DNA of 64,000 nucleotides, taken from the NCBI RefSeq assembly GCF_900109545.1, contig NZ_FOAP01000028.1:1-64000 (forward strand), read 5' to 3'. This stretch comes from Stigmatella aurantiaca (GTDB taxonomy: Bacteria > Myxococcota > Myxococcia > Myxococcales > Myxococcaceae). Below the pieces are notes generated by a model that made no database searches, had not been told where the DNA came from, and was given only the letters and a program-made list of their open reading frames with translations. This document shows positions 43,932 to 51,766 of this stretch, in pieces. Both the position numbers and the translations under genes were made by a program. Positions within the stretch are counted from its first letter, which is position 1, and each line of letters starts with the position of its first letter.

Positions 43932-46900
43932 ATGCGATTGCGGAAACAGGTATTGACCGGTCTGTTGCTCGTGCCCCTCGCCAGCCCCGCCACGTGGGCG
44001 AAGGAGGGCGCTCCCGCTGACGCCTTCCTCGCGCAGCGGCCGGAAAGGACCCTGTCCGTCACGCAGGCGGCGATCGAGGCCCGGGGCCTCCACATCGCGC
44101 ACACGGAGGACCGGCTGGGCGTGCCCACCGTCCTGTGGAACGCCCGGCTCGACTCGGACCGGGGCACCCGCGCCCTCGCGAACCAGAGCCCCGAGGCGGC
44201 CGCCCGCGCGCACCTGGCCCGCGCCGCCGACCTCTACCGCCTGGAGCGGGGGGACATCTCCTCGGCCGTGCTCCACTCCATCCACCAGCCCGCCCGGGGC
44301 CCCGTGGTGGTCCGCTTCACCCAGAAGGTGGAGGGCATCGAGGTCTTCCGCAGCGGCTTCAACGTCGCGATGACCCGCGACAACGCCCTGGTCGCCATCA
44401 CCGGCTACATGGCGCCCCATGAGGCCACCGCCGCCCGCCGCCGCATGGTGGGCACCGACTTCGCGCTCGGGGCCCCGGAGGCCGTCGCGCGCGCCTTCAA
44501 GGACCTGACGGACACGGCCCTCAGCGGCCGCTCGCTGGTGAGCGCCGGCAGCCAGGGCGAGTTCGCCCACTTCACCTTCGAGCCGGGGGTGGCCTCCGTG
44601 CTGCCCCACGCGATGGCGGTGCCCGCCCGGGCCAAGAAGGTCTACTTCCTGATGCAGGACGGCCTGGAGCCCGCCTGGTACCTGGAGCTGAACGTCGGCG
44701 CCAAGGGCAGCAGCGACTCGGACTACCACTCCTTCGTGGTCTCCGCGGTGGACGGCCGGCAGCTGTTCCGCAACAACCTGACGGTGGAGGACTCCTACTC
44801 CTACCGGGTGTGGGCGGAGCCCTCCTCGTTCATCCCCTACGACGGCCCCCAGGGCAACGGCGCCACCCCGCACCCCACGGGCACGCCGAACGCCCACCAG
44901 GAGCCGTTCGTCGCCCCCAACCTCATCACCCTGGAGAACGTGCCCTTCAGCCGCAATGATCCGTGGCTGCCGCCGGGCGCCACGCAGACGACGGGCAACA
45001 ACGTCGAGGCCTACGCGGACCTGGCGGCCCCGGACGGCTTCCAGCCGGGCGTGGACCTGCGCGCGGACACCACGGCGCCGGGCGTCTTCGACTACACCTA
45101 TGACGTCACGCAGGCCCCGGGCTCCAGCGCCATCCAGCGCAAGGCGGCCGTGGCGCACCTGTTCTACCTGAACAACTTCCTGCACGACTGGTACTACGAC
45201 TCCGGCTTCGACGAGGCCTCCGGCAACGCGCAGCTCGTCAACTACGGCCGCGGTGGCCTGGAGGGCGACAGCCTCAAGGCCGAGGCCCAGGACTACAGCG
45301 GCCGCAACAACGCCAACATGTCCACGCCGGCCGACGGCGCCCGGCCCCGCATGCAGATGTACGTCTTCGACGGCGTGCCCAACGTCCGGGTGACGGCACC
45401 CGCCAGCGTCGCGGGCACCCTCGACGCGGGCAGCGCCGCCTGGGGCAAGCTGTCCTACGATCTCACCGGCGATCTGGTGGTCCCCAACCCCACGGGCATC
45501 ACCGAGGGCTGCGAGCCGTTCCCGGCCAACGCCTTCTCGGGGAAGCTCGTCCTGCTGGACCGCGGCACCTGCAACTACACGATCAAGGCGATCAACGCCC
45601 AGAACGCGGGCGCCATCGGCATCCTCGTGGCCAACAACGTGGAGGCCCTCGCGGCGCTGTCGCTCGGCGGCGCGGATCCCGCCGTCACCCTCGCCGCGGT
45701 GGGCATCACCCAGGCGGCGGGCAACGCGCTGAAGAACGAGGTGAAGAACAACGGCAGCACCATCACGGTGAAGCTCCAGAAGCTTGCGGAGTTCGACCGC
45801 GACGGCACCATCGACAACGCCATCGTGGCGCACGAGTGGGGCCACTACATCAGCAACCGCCTGGTCGGAAACGCCAACGGCCTGACGAACAACCAGGGCC
45901 GCGCCATGGGCGAGGGCTGGGCCGACTTCCACGCCATGCTGATGACCGTGCGTGAAGAGGACCGCAACCGGCCGGGCAACAGCTCCTTCCAGGGCGTCTA
46001 CGCCATGGCGGGCTACACGCAGAGCGGCGGCGCGAACAACGGCTACTACTTCGGCATCCGCCGCCTGCCCTACTCGACGGACTTCAACAAGAACGCCCTC
46101 ACCTACCGGCACTTCGCCACGGGCTCGCCGCTGCCCACCACCCACCCCATCAGCGCCAGCTCCATGGCGGGCCTGGGCAACTCCCAGGTGCACGCCGGCG
46201 GCGAGGTGTGGTCCTCGATGTTGTGGGAGTGCTACGCCTCGCTGCTCAACGCGTACCCCTTCCAGGAGGCCCAGGACCGGATGAAGTCCTACCTGCTGGC
46301 CGCCTACAAGATGACCCCCAACGCCCCCACCCTGCTGGAGGCCCGGGACGCGGTGCTCGCCGTGGCCGCCGCGGCGGATCCGGCCGACTATGCCCGGTTC
46401 CGCGCGGCCTTCGCCAAGCGCGGTGCCGGCGTGGGCGCCAAGGCCGCCGACCGCGGGGCCGTGGACCACGTGGGCGTGGTGGAGAGCTTCGCGGCCGGTA
46501 GCAACCTGGAGGTGGTCAGCATCCGCCTGGACGACAGCGTCACCGGGTGCGACCGCGACGGGGTGCTGGACGTGGGCGAGACGGGCCTGCTCCACGTCAC
46601 GGTGAGGAACACGAGCACCACGGCCCTGTCCTCTTTCACCAGCACCGTGACGGCCAGTGGCGCCACCGCGGCCCTGGCCTTCCCCTCGGGCAACACGCTC
46701 AGCTTCCCGACCCTGCAGCCCTCCGCCACGGTGACGCGCACGCTCCAGGTCAAGCTCGACAGCGTGACGCCCGGCACCGAGCCGCGCGCGGGGCTCACCG
46801 TCACCTTCGACGAGCCCTCGCTGCCCACGGCGGCCAAGACGGCGAAGTTCAACGGCCGCGTCCACGCGGACGAGCTGCTCGCGCAGTCCACCACGGAGAC

Positions 46901-48803
46901 CTTCGAGGCGGCGTCCACCCAGTGGGTGTCCGCCCCCGTCAACCGCTGGGTGCCGCAGACCGACAAGGAGCAGGACGGCACGCCCCGCCGCTACTTCCAC
47001 GTGGCCAACGCCTCCATCCTGTCCGACCTGACGCTCACCTCTCCCTGGATCAAGGTGAACGCCACGGGCAACTTCGTCCTCGCCTACAAGTACCGCCACT
47101 CGCTGGAGGGCACCGTGGGCGGCGCCGGCCCGGCCGCCCCCTGGTATGACGGCGTCACCCTGGAGGCCACCACCGACGGCGTCACCTGGGAGCACGTCCT
47201 CACCAAGTACGGCGTCAACCCGGGCTTCGCGTCCGCCGCCCTGGCCGCGGGCGACAACCCGCTGCAGGGGCAGCGCGCCTACTCGGGCCTGAACGCCGCC
47301 TTCCCGGACTGGTCGCAGGCGACGGCCAACTTCGGCACGCAGCTGGCCGGCAAGGACGTCCGCTTCCGCTTCCGCATTGGCTCGGACAGCTCCACGGGCG
47401 CCTACGGCTTCGACCTGGATGACGTGACGGTCACCAACGCCGCCTCCACGCCCTTCAGCGCCCAGGTGGCCGAGCCCAGCACCGGCCCGGTCTGCAACCG
47501 CCGCCCCGTGGCGGACGTGGGCCAGGCCACCCTCTCGGTGCCCGAGGCCTCCGTGGTGGGCGGCGAGCGGGTGCGCAACACGGTGACCCTCAACGGCACC
47601 GGCAGCGTCGATCCGGACGGCAACCCGCTCACCTACCAGTGGACGCAGCTCAGCGGCCCGGCCGTCACCCTCTCGAGCCCCACGTCCGCCACCCCCACCT
47701 TCCAGACGGTGGAGGTGAGCAAGACGGCGGTGCTGGCCTTCCAGCTCATCGTGAACGACGGCACGGACACGAGCACCCCCAAGGTGACGGAGGTCGCCAT
47801 CACCAACGTCAACACCAAGCCCGTGGCCGCCATCACCGGCCCCGCCTCCGTGGCCAGTGGCTCCACCACCCCGGTCACGCTCAACGGCGGCGGCTCGACG
47901 GATGCGGACGGCGACACGCTCACCTACGCGTGGCGCCAGACGGCGGGCCCCACGGTGGCACTCAGCAGCACCACCACGGCGTCGGTCTCCTTCCTGGCCC
48001 CCGCGGTCTCCGCGGACGCCGTGCTCACCTTCGAGCTGGTGGTGCGCGATGGCGCCATCAACAGCGATCCGAAGGCCTTCAGCGTGACGGTCACCTCCAC
48101 CCCGGTGAACCGCCACCCGGTGGGCCACGTGCCGGAGAACTTCTCGGAGAACGAGGGCACCGCCATCCTCCTGGATGCCAGCGGCAGCGAGGATCCGGAT
48201 GGCGACGCGCTGAGCTTCCAGTGGACGCAGGAGGGAGGCCCCAGCCTGAACCTCACGGGCGCGGACACGAGCAAGCTGGCGTTCACGGCCCCCGAGGTGC
48301 TCGCCGACACGAAGCTGCTCTTCGTGCTGGTGGTCAAGGACGCGGCCGGTGCCGAGTCCGCCCCCGTTCCGGTCACCGTCACCGTCCTGAACGTCAACAA
48401 GGCCCCTGTGGCCCACGCGCGCAAGCAGCCCTCGGACCTCAACGCCTCGAGCCTCACCCTGGAGGCCTCCAGCTCCATCGATCCTGATGGGGATGCGCTC
48501 ACCTACCGGTGGGAGCAGGTGGCGGGCCCCCAGGTGACGCTGTCGTCCACGACGGCGCCCACCGTGAGCTTCGACGTGCCGGAGACGGAGAGCGCCACCC
48601 AGCTCCAGTTCAAGCTCACGGTCACGGACCCGTCCGGGGCCTCGGGCTCGGACGTGGTGGAGGTCCTGGTGCTCGGCGACAAGAAGGACGAGGACGACTC
48701 GTCCGGCTGCTCCAGCACGGGGGACAGCGCGGGCAGCCTGATGGTGCTGTCGCTGCTGGCCGGCGTGCTGCTGTCGCGCCGCCGCCAGCTGCCCAGCGCC
48801 TGA
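43932..48803 (+). CDS. M36 (fungalysin-type) metalloprotease with PA domain, Ig-like repeats and MYXO-CTERM tail
   Basis: 1623 residues from ATG 43932 (AAGGA 8 bases upstream). In order: signal peptide (about 1-24); an FTP-type propeptide (about 95-200); the M36 catalytic region, interrupted by a protease-associated insert around 520-605 (LLDRGTCNYTIKAINAQNAG); the zinc motif HEWGHYISNRL (His634, Glu635, His638) and the third ligand Glu661 in GEGWADF; a beta-rich stretch; four Ig-like domains from about 1190; then SSGCSS, LLAGVLLSRRRQL, a MYXO-CTERM tail. M36 enzymes are secreted endopeptidases made as proenzymes. The tail predicts that this one stays on the cell surface, where it could digest prey or matrix protein. 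Confidence 0.92.
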   Translation: MRLRKQVLTGLLLVPLASPATWAKEGAPADAFLAQRPERTLSVTQAAIEARGLHIAHTEDRLGVPTVLWNARLDSDRGTRALANQSPEAAARAHLARAADLYRLERGDISSAVLHSIHQPARGPVVVRFTQKVEGIEVFRSGFNVAMTRDNALVAITGYMAPHEATAARRRMVGTDFALGAPEAVARAFKDLTDTALSGRSLVSAGSQGEFAHFTFEPGVASVLPHAMAVPARAKKVYFLMQDGLEPAWYLELNVGAKGSSDSDYHSFVVSAVDGRQLFRNNLTVEDSYSYRVWAEPSSFIPYDGPQGNGATPHPTGTPNAHQEPFVAPNLITLENVPFSRNDPWLPPGATQTTGNNVEAYADLAAPDGFQPGVDLRADTTAPGVFDYTYDVTQAPGSSAIQRKAAVAHLFYLNNFLHDWYYDSGFDEASGNAQLVNYGRGGLEGDSLKAEAQDYSGRNNANMSTPADGARPRMQMYVFDGVPNVRVTAPASVAGTLDAGSAAWGKLSYDLTGDLVVPNPTGITEGCEPFPANAFSGKLVLLDRGTCNYTIKAINAQNAGAIGILVANNVEALAALSLGGADPAVTLAAVGITQAAGNALKNEVKNNGSTITVKLQKLAEFDRDGTIDNAIVAHEWGHYISNRLVGNANGLTNNQGRAMGEGWADFHAMLMTVREEDRNRPGNSSFQGVYAMAGYTQSGGANNGYYFGIRRLPYSTDFNKNALTYRHFATGSPLPTTHPISASSMAGLGNSQVHAGGEVWSSMLWECYASLLNAYPFQEAQDRMKSYLLAAYKMTPNAPTLLEARDAVLAVAAAADPADYARFRAAFAKRGAGVGAKAADRGAVDHVGVVESFAAGSNLEVVSIRLDDSVTGCDRDGVLDVGETGLLHVTVRNTSTTALSSFTSTVTASGATAALAFPSGNTLSFPTLQPSATVTRTLQVKLDSVTPGTEPRAGLTVTFDEPSLPTAAKTAKFNGRVHADELLAQSTTETFEAASTQWVSAPVNRWVPQTDKEQDGTPRRYFHVANASILSDLTLTSPWIKVNATGNFVLAYKYRHSLEGTVGGAGPAAPWYDGVTLEATTDGVTWEHVLTKYGVNPGFASAALAAGDNPLQGQRAYSGLNAAFPDWSQATANFGTQLAGKDVRFRFRIGSDSSTGAYGFDLDDVTVTNAASTPFSAQVAEPSTGPVCNRRPVADVGQATLSVPEASVVGGERVRNTVTLNGTGSVDPDGNPLTYQWTQLSGPAVTLSSPTSATPTFQTVEVSKTAVLAFQLIVNDGTDTSTPKVTEVAITNVNTKPVAAITGPASVASGSTTPVTLNGGGSTDADGDTLTYAWRQTAGPTVALSSTTTASVSFLAPAVSADAVLTFELVVRDGAINSDPKAFSVTVTSTPVNRHPVGHVPENFSENEGTAILLDASGSEDPDGDALSFQWTQEGGPSLNLTGADTSKLAFTAPEVLADTKLLFVLVVKDAAGAESAPVPVTVTVLNVNKAPVAHARKQPSDLNASSLTLEASSSIDPDGDALTYRWEQVAGPQVTLSSTTAPTVSFDVPETESATQLQFKLTVTDPSGASGSDVVEVLVLGDKKDEDDSSGCSSTGDSAGSLMVLSLLAGVLLSRRRQLPSA

Positions 48804-48829
48804 GTGGCATGGGCTGAAGCAGTCTGAGA

Positions 48830-48859
48830 GGGGCGGTCTTCGGGCCGCCCCTTTTTTTT
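48830..48859 (+). terminator. Rho-independent terminator of the M36 protease gene
   Basis: GGGGCGG (48830-48836) and CCGCCCC (48845-48851) pair in a seven-base GC stem around TCTTCGGG, followed by eight consecutive T residues. It lies 27 bases after the stop codon and is the best-formed terminator in the window. Confidence 0.93.
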
Positions 48860-48899
48860 GTGGTAAATCCGGCCCTTTGAGTCCTAGGCAGGGGTCCGC

Positions 48900-49292
48900 A
48901 TGGCACGCGAAATCCGAGCTGGAGACACCTTCACCCACGTCCGCGAGTGCGACCGGTACCGGCCGATCTACTACGCGGGTGCTTCCGGGGACTACAACCC
49001 CATCCACACCGATCCCGAGGCCGGCAAGGCCGCGGGCCTGGGCGGCGTCGTCCTCCAGGGGCTGTGCACGCTGGGCTGGGCGGTGGAGGCGGTGGCCGTC
49101 TTCGCCGGGGACCCGGGGAAGATCCGCCGCGTCCGCGTGCGCTTCTCCCGGCCCGTGGCGCCCGAGGACACCCTCACCTTCCAGGGAAAAGTCACCGCCG
49201 TCACGGACGGGCGGTTCACCGCGGAAGTCTCCGCGACCAACCAGCGGGGCGAGGCGGTGCTCAAGGGCGCCGTCATCGAGGCGGTGCTCTGA
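48900..49292 (+). CDS. MaoC-like hydratase subunit (HadB-type)
   Basis: 130 residues with a MaoC hotdog fold. The hydratase motif ASGDYNPIHTDPEAGKAAG has the catalytic Asp and His, and GVVLQGLCTLGWA is the following helix. Chain length is that of a single hotdog domain. Together with the next gene it resembles the HadA/HadB arrangement, in which an active hotdog subunit pairs with a second hotdog subunit to hydrate or dehydrate acyl thioesters. The three-base gap to the next gene supports an obligate pair. Confidence 0.87.
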   Translation: MAREIRAGDTFTHVRECDRYRPIYYAGASGDYNPIHTDPEAGKAAGLGGVVLQGLCTLGWAVEAVAVFAGDPGKIRRVRVRFSRPVAPEDTLTFQGKVTAVTDGRFTAEVSATNQRGEAVLKGAVIEAVL

Positions 49293-49295
49293 GCC

Positions 49296-49772
49296 ATGGC
49301 CCTCGACAAGCGCCACATCGGAAAGACCTACGGCCCGTTCACCTACACGCTCGGCGTGGAGAAGATGCGCGAGTTCGCGCTCGCGGTGGGCGGCGGCCAG
49401 CCCGGCATCGGCTTCAGCCCGGTGCCCGCCCACATCAGCCCGCTGCTGCTGGATGAGCAGGCGGCGAAGGCGGGCCCCCACGGCAGCATCATCGCCTTCC
49501 CCTCCTTCGCGGTCGTCTTCGCCATCCGGCCCTTCAGCGCCGCCATCGCGGACCCGGAGCTCCAGGTGAACATGCTGCGGCTGGTGCACGGGGAGCAGGA
49601 GCTGGAGTTCCTGGAGGTGATGCGGCCCGGCGACGTGTTGACCACCACCGGACGCATCGAGGACATCTACGAGAAGCTGGGCAAGGACTTCCTCGTCGTC
49701 ACCACCGAGTCCCTCAACGCGGCCGGACAGCCCGTGGTGCGGGGCACCTGGACGGCGATCATCCGTCACTAG
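49296..49772 (+). CDS. MaoC-like/FAS1-type dehydratase partner subunit (HadA-type)
   Basis: 158 residues. Hotdog fold of the FAS1-dehydratase N-terminal group: KRHIGKTYGPFTYTLGVEKM, then AFPSFAVVFAIRP and the closing VLTTTGRIEDIYEKLGKDFLVV. The catalytic Asp/His pair seen in the preceding gene is not evident here, fitting a structural or substrate-binding partner. Likely reaction of the pair: reversible hydration of a 2-enoyl thioester. Pathway (fatty acid, polyketide or degradation) is not set by neighbours. Confidence 0.83.
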   Translation: MALDKRHIGKTYGPFTYTLGVEKMREFALAVGGGQPGIGFSPVPAHISPLLLDEQAAKAGPHGSIIAFPSFAVVFAIRPFSAAIADPELQVNMLRLVHGEQELEFLEVMRPGDVLTTTGRIEDIYEKLGKDFLVVTTESLNAAGQPVVRGTWTAIIRH

Positions 49773-49870
49773 CCGCTGCGTTCTCGACGCGACACTGGCC
49801 CGGGAACGGGCCTCCCCGCGGGCGCGGCGGGCCTACGATCCCAGACCTCTTTTGCCGAGGAGTCCTGGAC

Positions 49871-50872
49871 ATGAAGCAGAGCCGCCGTGACCTGCTGAAG
49901 TTCGCTGGAGCCGCCGCCGTCGCGAGCAGCCTGGCCGAGGCCGCCCCGAAGAGCCCCGCGTCCGGAGGCATTCCCAAGCGCCTCCTGGGCAAGACGGGCG
50001 TGGAGGTCTCCTGCCTCGCGCTGGGAGGGCACCACATCGGGACGCTGCCGGACGTGAAGGCCTCCGTGCGCCTCATCCACCAGGCCATCGACGCGGGCAT
50101 CACCTTCATGGACAACGCGTGGGACTATCACGACGGCCGCAGCGAGCTGTGGATGGGCGAGGCGCTGAAGGACCGCCGGGACCGCGTCTTCCTGATGACC
50201 AAGTGCTGCAGCCACGGCCGGGACAAGCGCACCGCGATCGAACAGCTGGAGGCCTCGCTGCGCCGCCTGAAGACGGACCACCTGGACCTGTGGCAGATCC
50301 ACGAGGTGGCCTGGGACGATGACCCGGAGAAGCACTTCATGAAGGACGGGGCGGTGGAGGCGCTGGCCCAGGCGAAGAAGGAGGGCAAGGTGCGCTTCAT
50401 CGGCTTCACGGGCCACAAGTCCCCCGAGCTGCACCTGAAGATGCTCTCGCACGGCTTCCCCTTCGACACCGTGCAGATGCCCATCAACGCCTTCGACTCC
50501 CAGTTCCGCAGCTTCCAGAAGGAGGTGCTGCCGGAGCTGGCCAAGCAGGGCATCGCGGGCATCGGCATGAAGTCGCTGAACGGCTCGGGCGCGCCCATCA
50601 AGCAGGGCCTGCTCACGGTGGAGGAGGCCCTGCGCTACGCGCTCAGCCAGCCCATCGCCACGCTCGTCAGCGGCATCGACTCGGAGAAGGTACTGCGCCA
50701 GAACCTGGCCATCGTCCAGCGCTTCAAGCCGATGACGCCCGAGGAGATGAAGGCCCTCGAGCAGCGCCTGGCCCCGAAGGCCCAGGACGGCGGGCTGGAG
50801 CTCTACAAGACGACCCGCAAGTTCGAGGGGCCCGTCGGCCGCGCCCAGCACGGCATGTCCGCCGAGGGCTGA
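49871..50872 (+). CDS. Tat-exported aldo/keto reductase
   Basis: 333 residues. Begins MKQSRRDLLKFAGAAAVASS, a textbook twin-arginine signal (SRRDLLKF). The AKR barrel follows: LGKTGVEVSCLALGG, catalytic Asp and Tyr in DNAWDYHDG, the Lys in LMTKCC and the His in LWQIHEV. So the tetrad is intact. A Tat signal on an AKR implies export of a folded, cofactor-loaded enzyme, which is unusual because NADPH is scarce outside; it is known in some families. Its stop is one base from the convergent esterase stop. Confidence 0.88.
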   Translation: MKQSRRDLLKFAGAAAVASSLAEAAPKSPASGGIPKRLLGKTGVEVSCLALGGHHIGTLPDVKASVRLIHQAIDAGITFMDNAWDYHDGRSELWMGEALKDRRDRVFLMTKCCSHGRDKRTAIEQLEASLRRLKTDHLDLWQIHEVAWDDDPEKHFMKDGAVEALAQAKKEGKVRFIGFTGHKSPELHLKMLSHGFPFDTVQMPINAFDSQFRSFQKEVLPELAKQGIAGIGMKSLNGSGAPIKQGLLTVEEALRYALSQPIATLVSGIDSEKVLRQNLAIVQRFKPMTPEEMKALEQRLAPKAQDGGLELYKTTRKFEGPVGRAQHGMSAEG

Positions 50873-50873
50873 G

Positions 50874-51719
50874 CTAAGGCGCCACGGGAGAGGGCCCCAG
50901 CGGGAGCCACTGCCGCAACACCCGCGGGGCCAGGGAACGGTAGATGTTGTCGTGGCGCAGATCCGGCCGGGGCTCGTACCGCCACCTCAGCCCCGCCGGG
51001 GCGCTCGCGCGGAGCGTCTCCGCCAGGCGCGCGGCGGCCGGGACGATGTTGTCCTCGTCGGCGGACGCCAGGTACAGCCCACCGCGCAGCTCCGGCCGGG
51101 CCTGGAGGCGCTCGCCCGCCTTGCGCACCAGCTCCTCGCCGTTCCACCACAGGCTGGGGCTCAGGGCGATGAAGGTGCCGAACAGCTCCGGCTCCAGGAA
51201 GAACGTCTCGACGATGAAGAGCCCCGCCAGGGACTCGCCGATGATGGCGGTCTCGTCCGTCACGGGGTAGCGGCGGCGCACCTCCGGCATCAACTCCTCA
51301 CGGAGGAAGCGCCGGAACGCGGCCGAGCCGCCCACCCGGGGGGCGATTGCCCGGTCCTCGGCCACCTCCGTGGGGCCGGTCATGTCGCGCCGGCGCTCCG
51401 TGTTCTCGATGCCCACCACGAACACCTGCCGGAGCTGTCCTGCCCGGATGGCGGCATCGACGGTCTCGGCGACGTGAGGGAAGTCCTCCGCCAGCCCGCC
51501 ATCGGGCATGTACAGCACCGGATAGCGCCCGGCGTCCTCCTGGGCGGAGCGCGGCGGCACATAGACGTTGATGCGCCGGGTCTCCTGGAGAATCGCGGAT
51601 GGGAGGGTGAAGGCCTCGCCCGGCGCCACCGGCGGGGGCTTGGGCACCGGCCGGTGGGAGGCACAGGAGGCGCACGTGAGGAACAGGACCCACGTGGCCA
51701 GGGACAGAGAAGCTCGCAT
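50874..51719 (-). CDS. Lipoprotein alpha/beta-hydrolase esterase (Fes/IroE-like)
   Basis: 281 residues from ATG 51717-51719. Lipobox in MRASLSLATWVLFLTCASC. Esterase_D-type fold: the opening INVYVPPRSAQEDAGRYPVLYM, the oxyanion strand VFVVGIENTERRRDM, the nucleophile in IIGESLAGL (G-E-S-L-A-G), the Asp in SADEDN and the terminal His in RHDNIYRS. Similar enzymes hydrolyse ferric-enterobactin (Fes/IroE) or feruloyl esters. With no siderophore genes nearby the substrate is open. A second enzyme of the same type is at 54693-56246. Confidence 0.87.
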   Translation of the reverse strand: MRASLSLATWVLFLTCASCASHRPVPKPPPVAPGEAFTLPSAILQETRRINVYVPPRSAQEDAGRYPVLYMPDGGLAEDFPHVAETVDAAIRAGQLRQVFVVGIENTERRRDMTGPTEVAEDRAIAPRVGGSAAFRRFLREELMPEVRRRYPVTDETAIIGESLAGLFIVETFFLEPELFGTFIALSPSLWWNGEELVRKAGERLQARPELRGGLYLASADEDNIVPAAARLAETLRASAPAGLRWRYEPRPDLRHDNIYRSLAPRVLRQWLPLGPSPVAP

Positions 51720-51766
51720 CGGCGCACTGTACCGGACTCTCCTTCCCGGCCCGTGCGCCGAAGGGG

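Noticed and set aside
43785-49769. 1994-codon open frame on the minus strand
   Set aside because: It is antisense to the MYXO-CTERM and M36 protease genes; its composition (His/Arg/Gly-rich, no domains) is that of a GC-rich complement, and the opposite strand has signal peptides, motifs and a terminator.
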